This document shows positions 1 to 13,000 of a stretch of DNA of 64,000 bases, piece after piece; the stretch's first letter is position 1, and each line of letters opens with the position of its first letter. The notes below the pieces were generated by a model that saw nothing but the letters and a program-made list of their open reading frames with translations, did no database searches and was not told the DNA's origin. Made by a program: the position numbers and the translations under genes. Where the stretch lies: NCBI GenBank assembly GCA_026874595.1, contig CM049313.1, forward strand, positions 63,614,159-63,678,158, given 5' to 3'. This DNA is from Sipunculus nudus (taxonomy: Eukaryota > Annelida > Sipuncula > Golfingiida > Sipunculidae).

Positions 1-3000
1 CTTAGCATAAGGGCTGTGATGGTTAGGTCAACTGCACCAGGACCTCTCAGCCCTGTGTTCTGATACCTTTATTAACCTGCTGCATCCCACCAATTTTTTA
101 AGGTTCGTTAATTGCTCAACTGTACCACAAAAGTTACTCAGCACTGGACAGTCGTTATATGTGTATGGTTGGCAAGTCAAAACGAAACTTTATGGCAAAA
201 AAAGACCACACCCATGTGAAATAGTGGTCCCTTTTTCAAGGCTGGTTACTGAACAGAAAAAAGACATAAAATAATAATCTTAACCAAATCACTGGTCACA
301 GAACTTATATAAACAGCTATAAACTGGATCAGTGTAACACAGCCATGGGGCACAGTCTTCCCGTAAAACCTGCAAAGCCCTTGCCCTGAGTGGGGATCCA
401 CTGTGTAGCATCTAACCACTCCTCAGACTGAAAGTGTAAGCCATGTGCTAAACTGTGGACCCCCCCCCCCCCCAGTCGACAAAAGCTGGTATTTTTAAGG
501 TTGTTCAGTACTGACTGAATCTTTGATGATCCTGTGTGGTGCAAAGAGTTCCATGGAACTTGACAATGGAACTTGACAAGTGTGTGGCAAGTTATCTAAA
601 CTGAAACTTTGTGACAAACCAAAACCACTGCCATGTAGAAAAAAATACTTTAGCCATCAAGTTTGTTGATGGCACAGAAAAAGACTTCAAACGATAAACT
701 TAACCAAATCACAGCACTGAAAAGCAGCTATAAACGTGAACATGACCAGTCACTAATGGACGGTCAGAGCCACTCGGTACTAATTTGCACTAAAAGAAAT
801 CATTAGGTTGCGGATAATCGTGTAACCGAAAACTGCCCTCCACAATGTATGCACAAAACACTCACTAAAAAGCTGACACAAATCCATCATTTTCCCCAAT
901 TTTCAATAACAGCCATTTTACGTTAAATTGCCATGTTCTTTTTCATGCCTCGTTTACGCAGTGCTGGCAGAAAGAATAACTCTCACTTTTTGTCGTCACT
1001 TCAGATAAGGTGATAAATCATGACATGCAGTAACACCTATACAGCTAGCTACTGGTCAAATAAAATTTTACAAATTTTTATTGCGTTTTCTAAGCTTCTA
1101 CAAACTGGTATCACATTTAGCATTTAAACTCATCACTCATCTGATTTTTTTACCATTCAACATGTAAGTCAAATTTTAACACCTAACATAGATAAACAAT
1201 ATATTTATATCACATTAAAGGTCTTGGAATTGTTTGGAAATGAACAAACTTTTCTTAAACTAACACACCACTCATCAAAACAACATTATAATGATATATA
1301 TCCTTTTGAATCTGTGAAAAGATGGTTAAATTCACTTTCTACCAAAGAAATATATTTATTCTTAAGTGCTTTTATGTTTATTTTAGAGATTTAAAAAAGA
1401 ATCAATACATTAAGTATGCAAGGCTGATACTCATTTTAAGTATACATTCTTAACTTTATATTCTCACAAGGAACTAAAAACATTTACAAAAAGTGTATTT
1501 TCTTTGTACTGAAGATTTTCATATCAAGCTATGCACAGGGTAAACCTGAGAAACTTTAAAAGTTTTGTATATGAAAAGCTGAAAAATTCCTTGGTTCTAC
1601 TGAGCTGGAGTTTTTAAATATCACCCACACACAAAACTATCGAAAAACTATGAAAAAACCTAGAAATGTTGACCATTGTCAAGTATACCCTAGACTTTGC
1701 CTGTACAGTACAAATGCAGAGCAGTTTCAGTAAAAAAATCTCAAGTGTGACTGAATGATGTGATAATATTTCACATTAACACACATCAGTGGGTCAGCAG
1801 CTTCAATGGTCAACTTTAACTGCTGATATCTAATCTTGGACTTTTAAAACCAGTATTGGGAAATTATTTTGAGATCAGAGATGTTTTTGATTTTAAAGGA
1901 AATGCACCTACTAACTTAAGACTAAAACTGTGGTGAATATACTAGCATAGAGAGAAGGCTGGGCATGTAAAAAAATCTAACACATTTCCAATTTTGTAGC
2001 TGCTTGAATTCTTGCCAAAGTCCTAAGGTTATATCACATGGTTATGCTACAGCGTGAAAACAATAACCAGATATCTGCATATCAAGGAATACAAGCCTCT
2101 GCTATGTGTGCATTCACATATTTGCCCCATATTCCTGTGTTCATTAGTGCATAAGTGACTGAACCTTTGTGAATATTCCTTGATGACATTCCCGAATCCA
2201 GACCATGTGCCTGATCCACTTTAAAATCTAACTGATTCTTCCTTGGCCCATTCCTGATATGCCCCAAAATTCATGTGATTCCATGCATAGTTCCTTGAGT
2301 TATGGTTTGAACAAACACGCACAAATAATTAGGAATGAACACCTACCCTCCTGACTAACACATTAAGGGGAAACATGACACTTTAAACTACCAATGGAAA
2401 TTCTTAGATATTTTCACATGATATCTGCAAGGCACATTTTGTAAAATCATGAAATAAAATTTGGGGGTCAATGTGCTTATTTTGCAGTATATGAGGTTGA
2501 AAATGGACACTTGTGGTGGGTTTTTATATGATATTATAACTAAGGGGGAAACCAAAATTACATATTTTAGAAAACTGACCAATGTATTTTTCATAATATT
2601 CTAAATAAACATGCAAAATTAAATATCCATCTTTTTTAATTACAAAAATGTGTATGTCAATGGGTTAAATTTGGAAATATAAGGCCAAAATATGAAAATT
2701 TTGGACATCATTAGTTAAGAAAATCCCCCAAAGGTGGCGCTGGTGTTTGTGGGACAGAGAGCAAGTCCACACATAAATGGCTTCTGGTGTCTACAATATA
2801 TGATCAGATTTTAAGAGGGCCATATAAAAAGAAATATAAATATTAGCACTAAAAACTATGGGTATATACTAATTATATCTTCATAATTACACCACCAGTG
2901 TCACTTACAATTATATGGTGATATTAATGCTCTTTTTTGTCATCTACTTGCAAGTGTCAAAACTGACAGTTTACAAGATAGCCGTTGGAATATTCCTGCA

Positions 3001-4017
3001 CTTGAGCCTCTTCTGATGATATTCTGTTGAAAAATTTCTATGTAAAAATTTGGTACTATTTAAAAAATAATTAAATAAGCTGTTACACTGAGCATTCCAA
3101 CAATTATTGTTCATTCTAGTTACTTTTCTCAACTGATGCCCTGAAGCGATGACGTTTTCATGACAACAAAAGTCACAAATGGCGAAATATGTAGCCTCAT
3201 GACATTATAATTAAACCAGATATTTTTAGTTTGTAGTGTCATCAGTAGGGGGCACCAGTAAAGTGTCAAGAAAGTGATACAGCACAATAATTGCCATTAC
3301 CTACAAGGTACAATTCCAGTGCATCTGCAGAGCTTGATACATTTTACAACTGAGTTACAATAAAATTGTAAAACAAGTAATGAACCACAGATGGCCCCGC
3401 TGCAGAGCCATCTAGTGTCAGGATATGGTACTGCTAGACTGGTTTCAGACAAGTGATCAAAGAATGCTCCAAGGAGAGTAGACCCTGCAAGCATGGGACC
3501 TCAGGCTGGCGAGGAGCTGTGTGACTGACTGTGCATACTAATTGATGGAATACAGCCAAATGACAGGATGTACTGTCAATAAAATACAGATCTTTAATGT
3601 GTCTCAAGTGGTCAGTAAACAGTCTCTCGCTGTTTTCCATGCATACTCAATGTCAACTACATCACTAATGTATGGACAGCAAGGCACAAGAGGACAAGGG
3701 CTGGAGGATAAGACATAAAACAAAACTTATCCAAGCAAGTCTGATCTAAAAATTTGGGAAATTAAGATAATTATACCTCTGGACAGTGGTTACATTTTCT
3801 TAGGTGCTCTCTTAAAGAGGTACAGGTGGGGTTTTTGGTCTGATATCACTTATTGAGAATCTCATCTAACTTGACACTTTGCAAGTACAGCAGAAGTACA
3901 GCTTCAGACATATGCTGGACATATAAAATCCATGGGAGGAATCATGGCAGATGTTTTGCCCCTCTAACATTAGAGAGCCCCTACAATCAACCATCATGGA
4001 AATAGAGCCTACAGAGG
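1..4017 (-). other. Intron segment downstream of exon 17, no recognisable gene
   Basis: AT-rich sequence with a C-run at about 460-473. Searching the minus strand for the expected next SCAPER block (KEYESLM-like, then a helical region) gave nothing, so the remaining exons are inferred to lie left of the window. Confidence 0.5.
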
Positions 4018-4255
4018 GTATACTCCTTAATGAGTAATACAATGCAGTCATTCCATATCTCCTTCACTTTAACTGCTGCCCTGTAAAGCAAGATTCTCCG
4101 GGTTTCACCACCAGGGCACAGATTGGTAATCAGACCAATGAGAGTGTAGTATCGCATTGTGCATCCAGCTCCAAGTTGTTAACTGGTGAAACCCTCCTCT
4201 GTTTGGACTGATTGTTAGCGCTGTGCCAGCCCTAATGCACAGTTCTGTGTACCAC
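4018..4255. repeat. Foldback/MITE-like element (family S), copy 1, diverged
   Basis: Shares 'ctttaactgctgccctgta', 'gggtttcaccaccagggca' and 'aatcagaccaatgagag' with the other copies; the right half has decayed ('gctgtgccagccctaatgc'). Confidence 0.6.
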
Positions 4256-4580
4256 AAAGTACAGAGGAATTAGGCAATTTGGTAAGTTGGTCAGAATATT
4301 GTGCATTTTTTGGTGTCATTTAACAAATTTTGAGCAGATTTTCTCATGTATGAATACTGACAATAGGTTCTAGCAGACTCAGCATTGCACTCTGTTTTGA
4401 GAAAAACTTCACGATTGCAGAATCCTGATTCTAATAACCTTGTACAGGATTGTGTGCAATTACAATATGCTCCAATGAAAGCTTGAGAAACTGTTAAATA
4501 TCATTTATAAAGCAAAAGACCATATAATAATTACCAAATACAATAGATAATTGAACATTACCAGTGTTTCTGTGTGAAAA

Positions 4581-5505
4581 CTAGACATTTCTTGGCACGG
4601 CAGGTGCCAGAGTATCCCCAGACATAATACGCCCCCCCCCCCTTTAAGAATAGGCCCCCATTTTTAGCAGCATATACTGACACTTGGCAAGCAATTATTG
4701 TTTCTTCCATCTATCAATCCACAATCTTTTTGAAGATGTTGGTCCTGTGACCTTGACCTTTGACCTCATGACCCCAAAATCAATTGGGGTCTTGCTTTTT
4801 CAATGGGACATATATAAGTCAAGTTTGAAATCTATACATCAATAAAAGCAGGAATTATCATCCAGAAACTAATTTTTTGACAGATAGCTCCTGTGGCCTT
4901 GACCTTTGACCTTGTGACCCCAAAATTGATATGGATCATCCACTATTGGCAAGTTTGGCTTAAAATGCATCCACAGTTTCTTTTAAGATGCGAGTCCAGT
5001 GACCTTGACCTTTGACCTCATGTCCCTAGATCCTATAGGGTTCTTACTTTAGTGGTGGGCCATACATAAGTCACGTTTGAAATCCATATGGCTATCAACA
5101 CTGGAGATATCATAAGAGGTGTGTGATTTTCACCAAATATGGACACATTAAAGGTCAAGAAAAGGAAAATAGGTGGCGCCACCAGTTTCAGGTATATCAC
5201 AAGGCTTTCCAAGATCTACGGTCACCTTGATTTTTGGACCAGTCCATGCAAGCTTACTTGAGATATTTAAGAATTTGTGTTATTTTCAGCAAAAATGGAC
5301 CTATTCAAGGTCAAGGTCACTCTCCTAGCATAGGTCATGACCCCATTTTATATAGGCTTCGTCCCCTTACCTATATCTATACCAATGTAAAGTTTGAAAA
5401 AGATCAGTGAAATATTTTTAGAGTTATCCAGCTCACAAGGTTTTTCTGCGGCGGCAGCGGGACTGTCGTGAAACCATAGTATCCCGACTTTGTCTGGGGA
5501 TACAA
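4581..5505 (-). mobile_element. CTAG-ended Helitron-like element (P copy 1)
   Basis: Minus-strand element with 3' end CTAG (4581-4584), preceded by the hairpin TGGCAC-GGCAG-GTGCCA (4593-4609) and followed in the host by T. The 5' end TTGTATCCCCAGAC folds back with GGGATAC (about 5478-5505), near a GCGGCGGC-rich patch. It contains 'gaccttgacctttgacct' units, one GGTGGCGCC motif and a poly-C tract (4631-4643). Non-autonomous. Confidence 0.7.
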
Positions 5506-6935
5506 TAACATTTTATTAATCTATAGTCTGCCTTACCACCTGTTTTTTGTAGATATTTTCTTATCAGTTAATATTTTGCAATAATTTCCTAAAAAACTAC
5601 ATATGAAAGTGACAACCTAATAAGGCAATTAAAAATTTTACAAAAAAATCCCCAGTTCATGTTTCACAACTAATTAGTCTCTTCACAATGACCTAGCAGA
5701 TAGGATGTATCCCTGAATAAGTTGTATCTTTGATTCAGCTGGATATATTTTTTTGGAGTGTTAACATGGCATCGACCTCTCAGCAGCTGTCATCTGAGGC
5801 TGTTTTTGCATGTGACCAGTGATCTTGACAGCCATAAGTGGGTCTGATATGTTGTAAAATGTAGAATGATTTCTCATAATTTTAAATAATTCTGTTTCTT
5901 AAATAAGGGGTAAGTAGGGGTACTTTAACCCTCTACTCCACCCTATCATTGCTTCCCTTGAAATGTAACTTACAAAAATTTTCATAGCAAAAAAAAATAG
6001 TAAATTACGCTTTTTATTGAGACAGCTGACTAGAGACCTCACTGATGTTCCATGTGGCCACCTTAAAGAAAAATTTGCCCAGCCCTGTGCTAATGGCTAT
6101 TGCAGTTCAAGGATATCATGGCTGGCTGCTCAACTGTTACAGGAAGAGAAGTGTTGCAGCCTTCTGAAATTTTAACAGCCTGCCATCTCATACCATACTT
6201 ATGCACCCTCGATGAACTTATCTGAAGACATATCGTTCAGCCAGATGGAGACAGGTGGCATTTCATTAAATGTGTTGCCACCTCATACCAGATAATTTAT
6301 AGTTCAGCTTAGCTGACATGTGGTACTCTTTTATAGGGGCATATTCGCATACAAGGCATGTTAAATATACATGAAATATAGTGTTTCTAAATTAAATATG
6401 ATATCTGTTAATATTTAGTTCTAAAGCCATTTGCTTACTCCTGTACAGTGGAAAAAGCTTGCACCAGACACAATCAGTGTTGAACAAAATATAAACAAAA
6501 CTTGCACGTCAAATGCTGACCATGCAAATCAAGATTTTACAAGCTTCAAATCTGAAATTCTTCTGTGTTTCTTCTTTCATGTTACTTCTCCATGTTTTGG
6601 AGTTGGCAAGATTGGACATTTGTTCATGCAGTCTTGATATGGTAAACAAGACACACATGGGCCTTGTTTACTCACACAAAAAATCCAGAACAAGTTACAA
6701 GACAGGTAAATTTGAGAATGTAAGTCTGTGTGCCAGGATAATTTTGACAGGAGGCAGTTGTATTGAAGCAAAATGGAATAATGGCATGAGATAATACACA
6801 TTGTTGTGAAGACTTATGTGGCACTCTTTGATGATTTTGTGGCCTCACTACAGCAACTAAACAGTTAATAGTATAACCAATATGAAAAGAAACACATTTT
6901 CCCCAACTCCTCTATTAATAACTTTTAAAGCTTAC
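5506..6935 (-). other. Intron segment, no recognisable feature
   Basis: AT-rich, downstream of the last visible exon. Short frames at 6431-6801 lack support. Confidence 0.5.
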
Positions 6936-7066
6936 CTTGTTGTCATTCTCTGTCTCAGTTTCTTGCAGCGTTTCTTCTGGGCTTTCTGTCTCTCTCGTTC
7001 CTGGGTAACCTGTGGGTCAGGCCGACCAGTTGGGGCGTCAATGATGTGCCGCAAGTTGAATGCTTC
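6936..7066 (-). CDS. SCAPER: SCAPER exon 17 of 17 in window
   Basis: 131 nt, phase 0 in and phase 2 out; acceptor TTACAG at 7067-7069 and donor GTAAGC at 6935. Encodes EAFNLRHIIDAPTGRPDPQV, then TQERERQKAQKKRCKKLRQR and MTT. It matches the LSLKKYIIDIV and EERQKNKKKAKKIKARM region of vertebrates, just C-terminal to the zinc finger. The next exon is not in the window. Confidence 0.93.
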
Positions 7067-10000
7067 CTGTAATTCACAAAAGGGTATAAATATATCTATT
7101 TCAAAGATAAAAATTTCATAACTTTTTTTAGAACTATAACAAATTTTTAAAGAATTTATAATAGGTAGTATTTGAAAGGCAACACTTGTCATTGAAACTT
7201 GTAATAAATTCAAGAAGTTTTCCTTCTTTAAGAAATGCTTTATTTAAATGTGCCTGCAAAATCCTATGTTCATGAATTCTTTAATTTGTAATTTATTTGT
7301 AATTTTATGATGTTATTTATGTGTTATTTTGTTATTTATATGTAATTTTATGATGATATAAACAAATATTTGGATAATTTATATATGATAAATCAACAGA
7401 CCATAAATTGATCGAATTTAAAATTTTGTTGTTAATTCTTTAAAACTTTTTCATAACTTCATAAGAATTCATAACTTTTCAGTAATTTTGCCAGATTTTC
7501 TAGGTGAACAAGATATTAACTTTAATACATTAATGAGCCTGAATGGCTAATCCAGAAATTCATTCATTTTATTGCCTTGCAAATGTCAGCACATGTTTCT
7601 GAAGTCAATACTGTGTTAACCTTGGTGAATTTTACCTACGGGGGAAAAAACACCAAATCTGGGCAAAAGATGATTTTGAGCTAAGTTTCAGGTGTCACAC
7701 ATCTGAGGCAACAGATGTTAACAGAACTGCAAGTACAGTATGTCTGAGCTTTTAATTTTAAAGATTGCTATGTTCAACCTGGTACTGCACTCAAGGAGTA
7801 TTGAAAAAATAACTGAAATAATACTGGTCTATAATATTAGAATAATGCAAGTACAAGAACAACAAACTAAACATTTCAGTTTATAATATTTCAAACAGGC
7901 ATGGGAAAGGACTGTAGTCGTGCAGAGTTGGAATGTCTCAATGTCATGGGCTACTTTGTGATAAGCGGCAAAATACTACATTTTAGTATGTTCAAACCAA
8001 AGTTTTTTCCATAATTTCAAGTTGAACATATATTAAACCTGGTGAGTACTTACAATATCATGTTTAGACATGTGATGATCACCGTTGCTTTCTTTGATGG
8101 ACTGTTGATGTTTCTTGCCTCTCAGATGACTTAGAAGGTACACTTCAGATGCAATCTTTACAGAGAAAAGAAATCTATATCAGATCTGTCTGCTGGAGTA
8201 TACATATAGTTTATTAGCTGGCCACAAGGTGGCAGCACACGTTTGATTCTGGTGATTCAATATTTTTGTATAAAATATGAAATATTTTCACAATATTATC
8301 AAAGGAAAAGTGATTGAAATTATCAACTGTGGCAATGATCAGTAAAACGTTAAGCTTAACATCTTAAAAATAATGTACTGACAAATATATTTGCCCACTT
8401 TAAAGAAAAATTTTCTTGCCACAAGATATTACTTCCTATACAAAGAAATTATAGGGAGTTTTCATTTTTGGCATTGAAGTGTGCACAAATGAGATCTGAT
8501 CAGAAGACCAGGCAATCCTACCAAGACTTCATATGCAGCACATACAGCTGAATTATTATTTATAAATCACAGTCTGACTTACCAAGACATTACACACTGT
8601 ACAGAGCTTCTTGCGGTCATACGGCACCAGACGAGGAGCGTCATTGTGGTCCTCCGTTGAATGTTTCAGGATGCTCATTTCAAACGCTTTCTCTCTTATT
8701 TTGTCCAGATTCATGTTATGACGTCGGCTCGTCTCATCTTGCTAAAATATTAAAATAGGTCATGAATAAAGCAGAGTGACCAATAATTTATCACACACAA
8801 GAAAGGTCCACATGAATTTAAAAAATATTACATCTGTATACTATTTACAATTAAAACTGATTGTACTGTTGATATCCTAAGAATTCTGACCCTCCTTCTA
8901 TGATGAATATGAAAAAAAAAATAAAATTAACAAACTTTAAACCCTGATGGTCAGGTTACCTGTCTACCTGTATATTCCATGCCTTCTAAATATATTTTGA
9001 TAACTTAATCAAACAATTACTCATGAAAGCTACACACAAGTTTAATCTGAAGACTGTGTACAGACTCAAAACTTTACAGACTGGTCACAAACTCAACACC
9101 AGATTGACAACATGTTCAGAAATCAATCCCAACATATTTGTGATTCCTGAACACATTGAATACAAGGTAAAGGTCATGGAGAGGTTAGTTTTGTTAGTAT
9201 CATCAAGAACTCTGTGCAGCCACATCTATAATATGCTCCTCACACAGCGGTCATAGCAGATCTCCATAACTGCTGCTTTGTATGGCAAGGTTCTCTGGGT
9301 TTCACCACCAGAGTGCGCATACAGCAAAGAATTGTAATCAGACCAATGAAGGCTTGGTATCACATTGTGCATCCAGCTAAATTTTAACACAAGACCCCAG
9401 CTCTTGTTCACAGCATAACACCTGTGTGAGGAGTGCATGTACATCCTTAACAATGTCACTTGAATTTAAAGTCAGGATTTGTTCAATTGTGTTAGTTAAT
9501 TTCAAACTGTGTCCACCTTAGCATGGGCACAGAGAGAGCTATGAATTTAGATACAGCAATGTTCATGTTACAGCTTTTATGATGGGACTATTAACACAAA
9601 CAAGTAGAGTAGTTTGATATTAGCCCATTTAAAAGTGGTTTGCTGTTACTAGTATGTTTAAAACTGTCTACATTAAAAAAATCAGAAATTTTCATAAATG
9701 TGAAAATTTCATATGGAAATGAATGTGAATTTCATAAACACATATGCCAATAGATAGAGCTGTGTACTAGGTTTAAAAAGAAATATTATTTATGGGACTA
9801 ATATGCATCTGAAATAGCTTTATGTCTGATTTTGAAGTTAGGGGTTTTTGTCAGGGATGCTACCGTTACAAAGTCATACCCCTAACATTTAAGGCTATGT
9901 TCATGATACTGGGAAATACCCTAAACAGCAGTACATTTTAAGTGCAGTTGCCCTATCCATATACCTTATCCAATTCTATTTGAATACATTTTCCTATAAG

Positions 10001-13000
10001 CAGTACAATATTTTCTTGCTGTATCCATGTTCATATCTTGTGAATATAGCCTATAACAAGTGCTTGCCAAAACTATTATGATCCATTGAATCAATAGTAT
10101 ATTAAACAGTGTCATAGGAATAATTAACTTTAACCAGCTTCTGTGACCCCAACCAGGGTGAGCACTCTGTAGGCTTAATGGGAAGGCTGTCCCATATGGC
10201 CGTGTAACACTAGCAAAAGAGTGCATCTTTGGGGGGTTCTTCAGTGTTATGACCCAGCAATGGGGATGATTACATACCCCGGACCTGCAGGTGCAGTAGA
10301 CAAGGGGCCTGAAGGACAACAGGAAATAAAATAATATGATAAGAAGCGAGTGCTACCTGTCAAGTAGTCACAAACCTAAATGGAAACTCCAGACTTATAC
10401 ACTTAAGGTAAGAATTGGATAAGTCAGCATTAAAAAATCTTTAAAAAAAAAACTACACCTAAGTGTTATCTCTGCTGAGCAAATGCAGATGTATAATGAA
10501 CATTTTTTTTTAGATGTGTCAAAATCCAACCAACAATCATCAGTTCTGGGTAGGTCTTCAAGATCCCCTCCATTAAATCTGTTCATGAATGAGATACAGA
10601 TAATTTTAAGAATAGGACCAAACCGAAATATTTTACTGCTTTCAGAAACACTTGTGTTCATAGTAAGCATGAGATCAAAAAATTTCCTAAGCCTGGAAAG
10701 TCATGTTTACTAGTTGTGAATTGGAAATTTTCTCAACACTGACTTATGAGAGTCCTTGACACTTTAAGCAAATTTGCACAACACAATCACGCAGCATGAT
10801 GGTATCAAAATCAATTTTGACTGTTTTAATCATGTCTGGACTCTCATTTTTTTTTTTTAAGATGAAACCTATATTTGTTATTATCATTTGAAAAAAAGTT
10901 TCAGGCTCAGCCCTTCTCACAATAATCATATTCCTTAGCTAAGTTCAAGGTGCCAGTTTTGAGTGCACTTTAGCAAGCCTATATATGGTAAAGGGTTAAA
11001 AGAAAAATGATGTCAACAGAGTTAGGTGATAACACATGTAAGGCAGGAGACAGGAATTTTGTTATTGTCTAATAAGCCATACAGGGTAATTTACACATAT
11101 CAATCTTCAATGCACATTGTGAAACACCGAACGTGCTGCCCCCTAAGGTCAATTGGGTGCTGCCCCCTTGTGATCAATTGGGTGCTGCCCCCTTGTGGTC
11201 AATTGGGTGCCGGCCCCTTGTTGCACAAGGTGAAGACAGTCTAACGGCATCCTCTATGACACATATGTGAGTTGCTTTGATACAACTTGTGTCCACAGAA
11301 CACAACATCAAGAACAGCTGATATGTACAAATACCTTTACTGGTTTAACCGCCCCTTGGTTAACTCTTGGTGTTACTGCTGCCTCCTTTGTTAGAAATAA
11401 TATAATTTAATATTTGTTTACTGATGTACATATTTAACGTACCTTAGGTATCACTTTTATTTTTAAATATGGTCTACGACTAAAAGTGCTTTATTTATAT
11501 TTCCCTCAAGGTTTAAAAGCTAGAATGAAAATTTATTTTTTTAACTGTGTCTGTCACATTTTTTAATGTCTGTACAATTAAAAATAATTACTTGATGAAA
11601 TTTTGTGGATTTTTATACAAATTTTTTTAAAACAAAGTAAGAGTTAATTAAACTTAAGATGTGATACTTGCAAAGCCATGACTGTTCAGTGAAAGTTTCC
11701 CCTGTATAAGCCTCAACTGGGTCCGGATTAAGAGAAATGAATAATGCCTTCTGATACAAGTTTACAAAACAGACCTCAAATCAAATGGAATCATTTATTT
11801 TTTTTTTTACAATTTCTTTTCTATTTAAACAAGGGACCCATGGGTCACGGCGCTCAGCTGTTATATATGATAAAAAGTATGATTCGGAAATGAGGCACAT
11901 GCTGGTTTTGTGTGGTAATAAATATAAGCTGTATTATGAGTTGTTGGTGTTTAGCTTATGTATAATTTTGATAGCATCTTTGGAGACAGGGAAGAGGATT
12001 GATTTCATTTATTTTATTAACAAATGGAGTGCTATTGTCACACAGATTTTGACTTGGCCATAAAACTTATAAGCAGCACATATAATATAAGAGTTTAACT
12101 ATTTATTAAAATTTAATAACATATATTATGACAAATATAATATTTATTAAAAATAATAAGAGAATCATATGATTTTTTTAAAATTAAATATAACTTAAAT
12201 GATTATTAAAATAATATTATAGAATATATTTATGAATGCATTCATGAATACATTTTGAAAATATTTGCACTGGTATTTAAATACTTTCATTTTTACCTGA
12301 ATTCCCATTCTTATGCAAGAATTTTTATAATGATTCATATTCATATTCAAATACACATACAAAGTATTCACACCATGTCTGGTATTTATTCAGTTTAGCC
12401 AAACAATGATGTTGAGAATCCAGAATATACAAAATTCACAAATTTAAATAATGATCATAAGTACCTGGTTTTATGGCTTTTATTTATATTAAAAACAAGG
12501 GACCTATGGGTCACGGCGCTCAGCTGTTATATATGATAAAAAATATGAATTTAAAATGAGGCACATGCTGGTTTTGTGTGGTAATAAATATAAGCTGTAT
12601 TATGAGTTGTTGTTGTTTAGCTTATGTATGATTTTGATAGTACCTTTGGAGACAGGGAAGAGGATTGATTTCATTTATTTTATTAACAAATGGAGTACTA
12701 TTGTCACACAGATTTAGACTTGGCAATATAACTTATAAGCAGAACATATAATATAAGAGTTGATTTATTTATTAAAAAAATTACAAATATTATCCAAAAT
12801 ATAATTTTTATTAAAAATAATAAGAGAATCATATGATTTTTTTAAAAATAATATATAACTGAAATGATTATTAAAATAATATTAAAGAATATACTCATGA
12901 ATGCATTCATGAATACATTTTGAAAGTATTTGCACTGGTATTCATTTACTTTCATTTTTACCTGAATTCCCATTCTTTATGCAAAAAATTTTATAATGGA

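Noticed and set aside
1-6900. Further SCAPER exons to the left of 6936
   Set aside because: I looked for the conserved block expected after the KKLRQRM segment and saw no matching frame with splice sites; the next exon is probably outside the window.
9966-10319. 117-codon minus-strand open frame
   Set aside because: No recognisable domain, not flanked by usable splice sites in the SCAPER frame; chance frame in intron.
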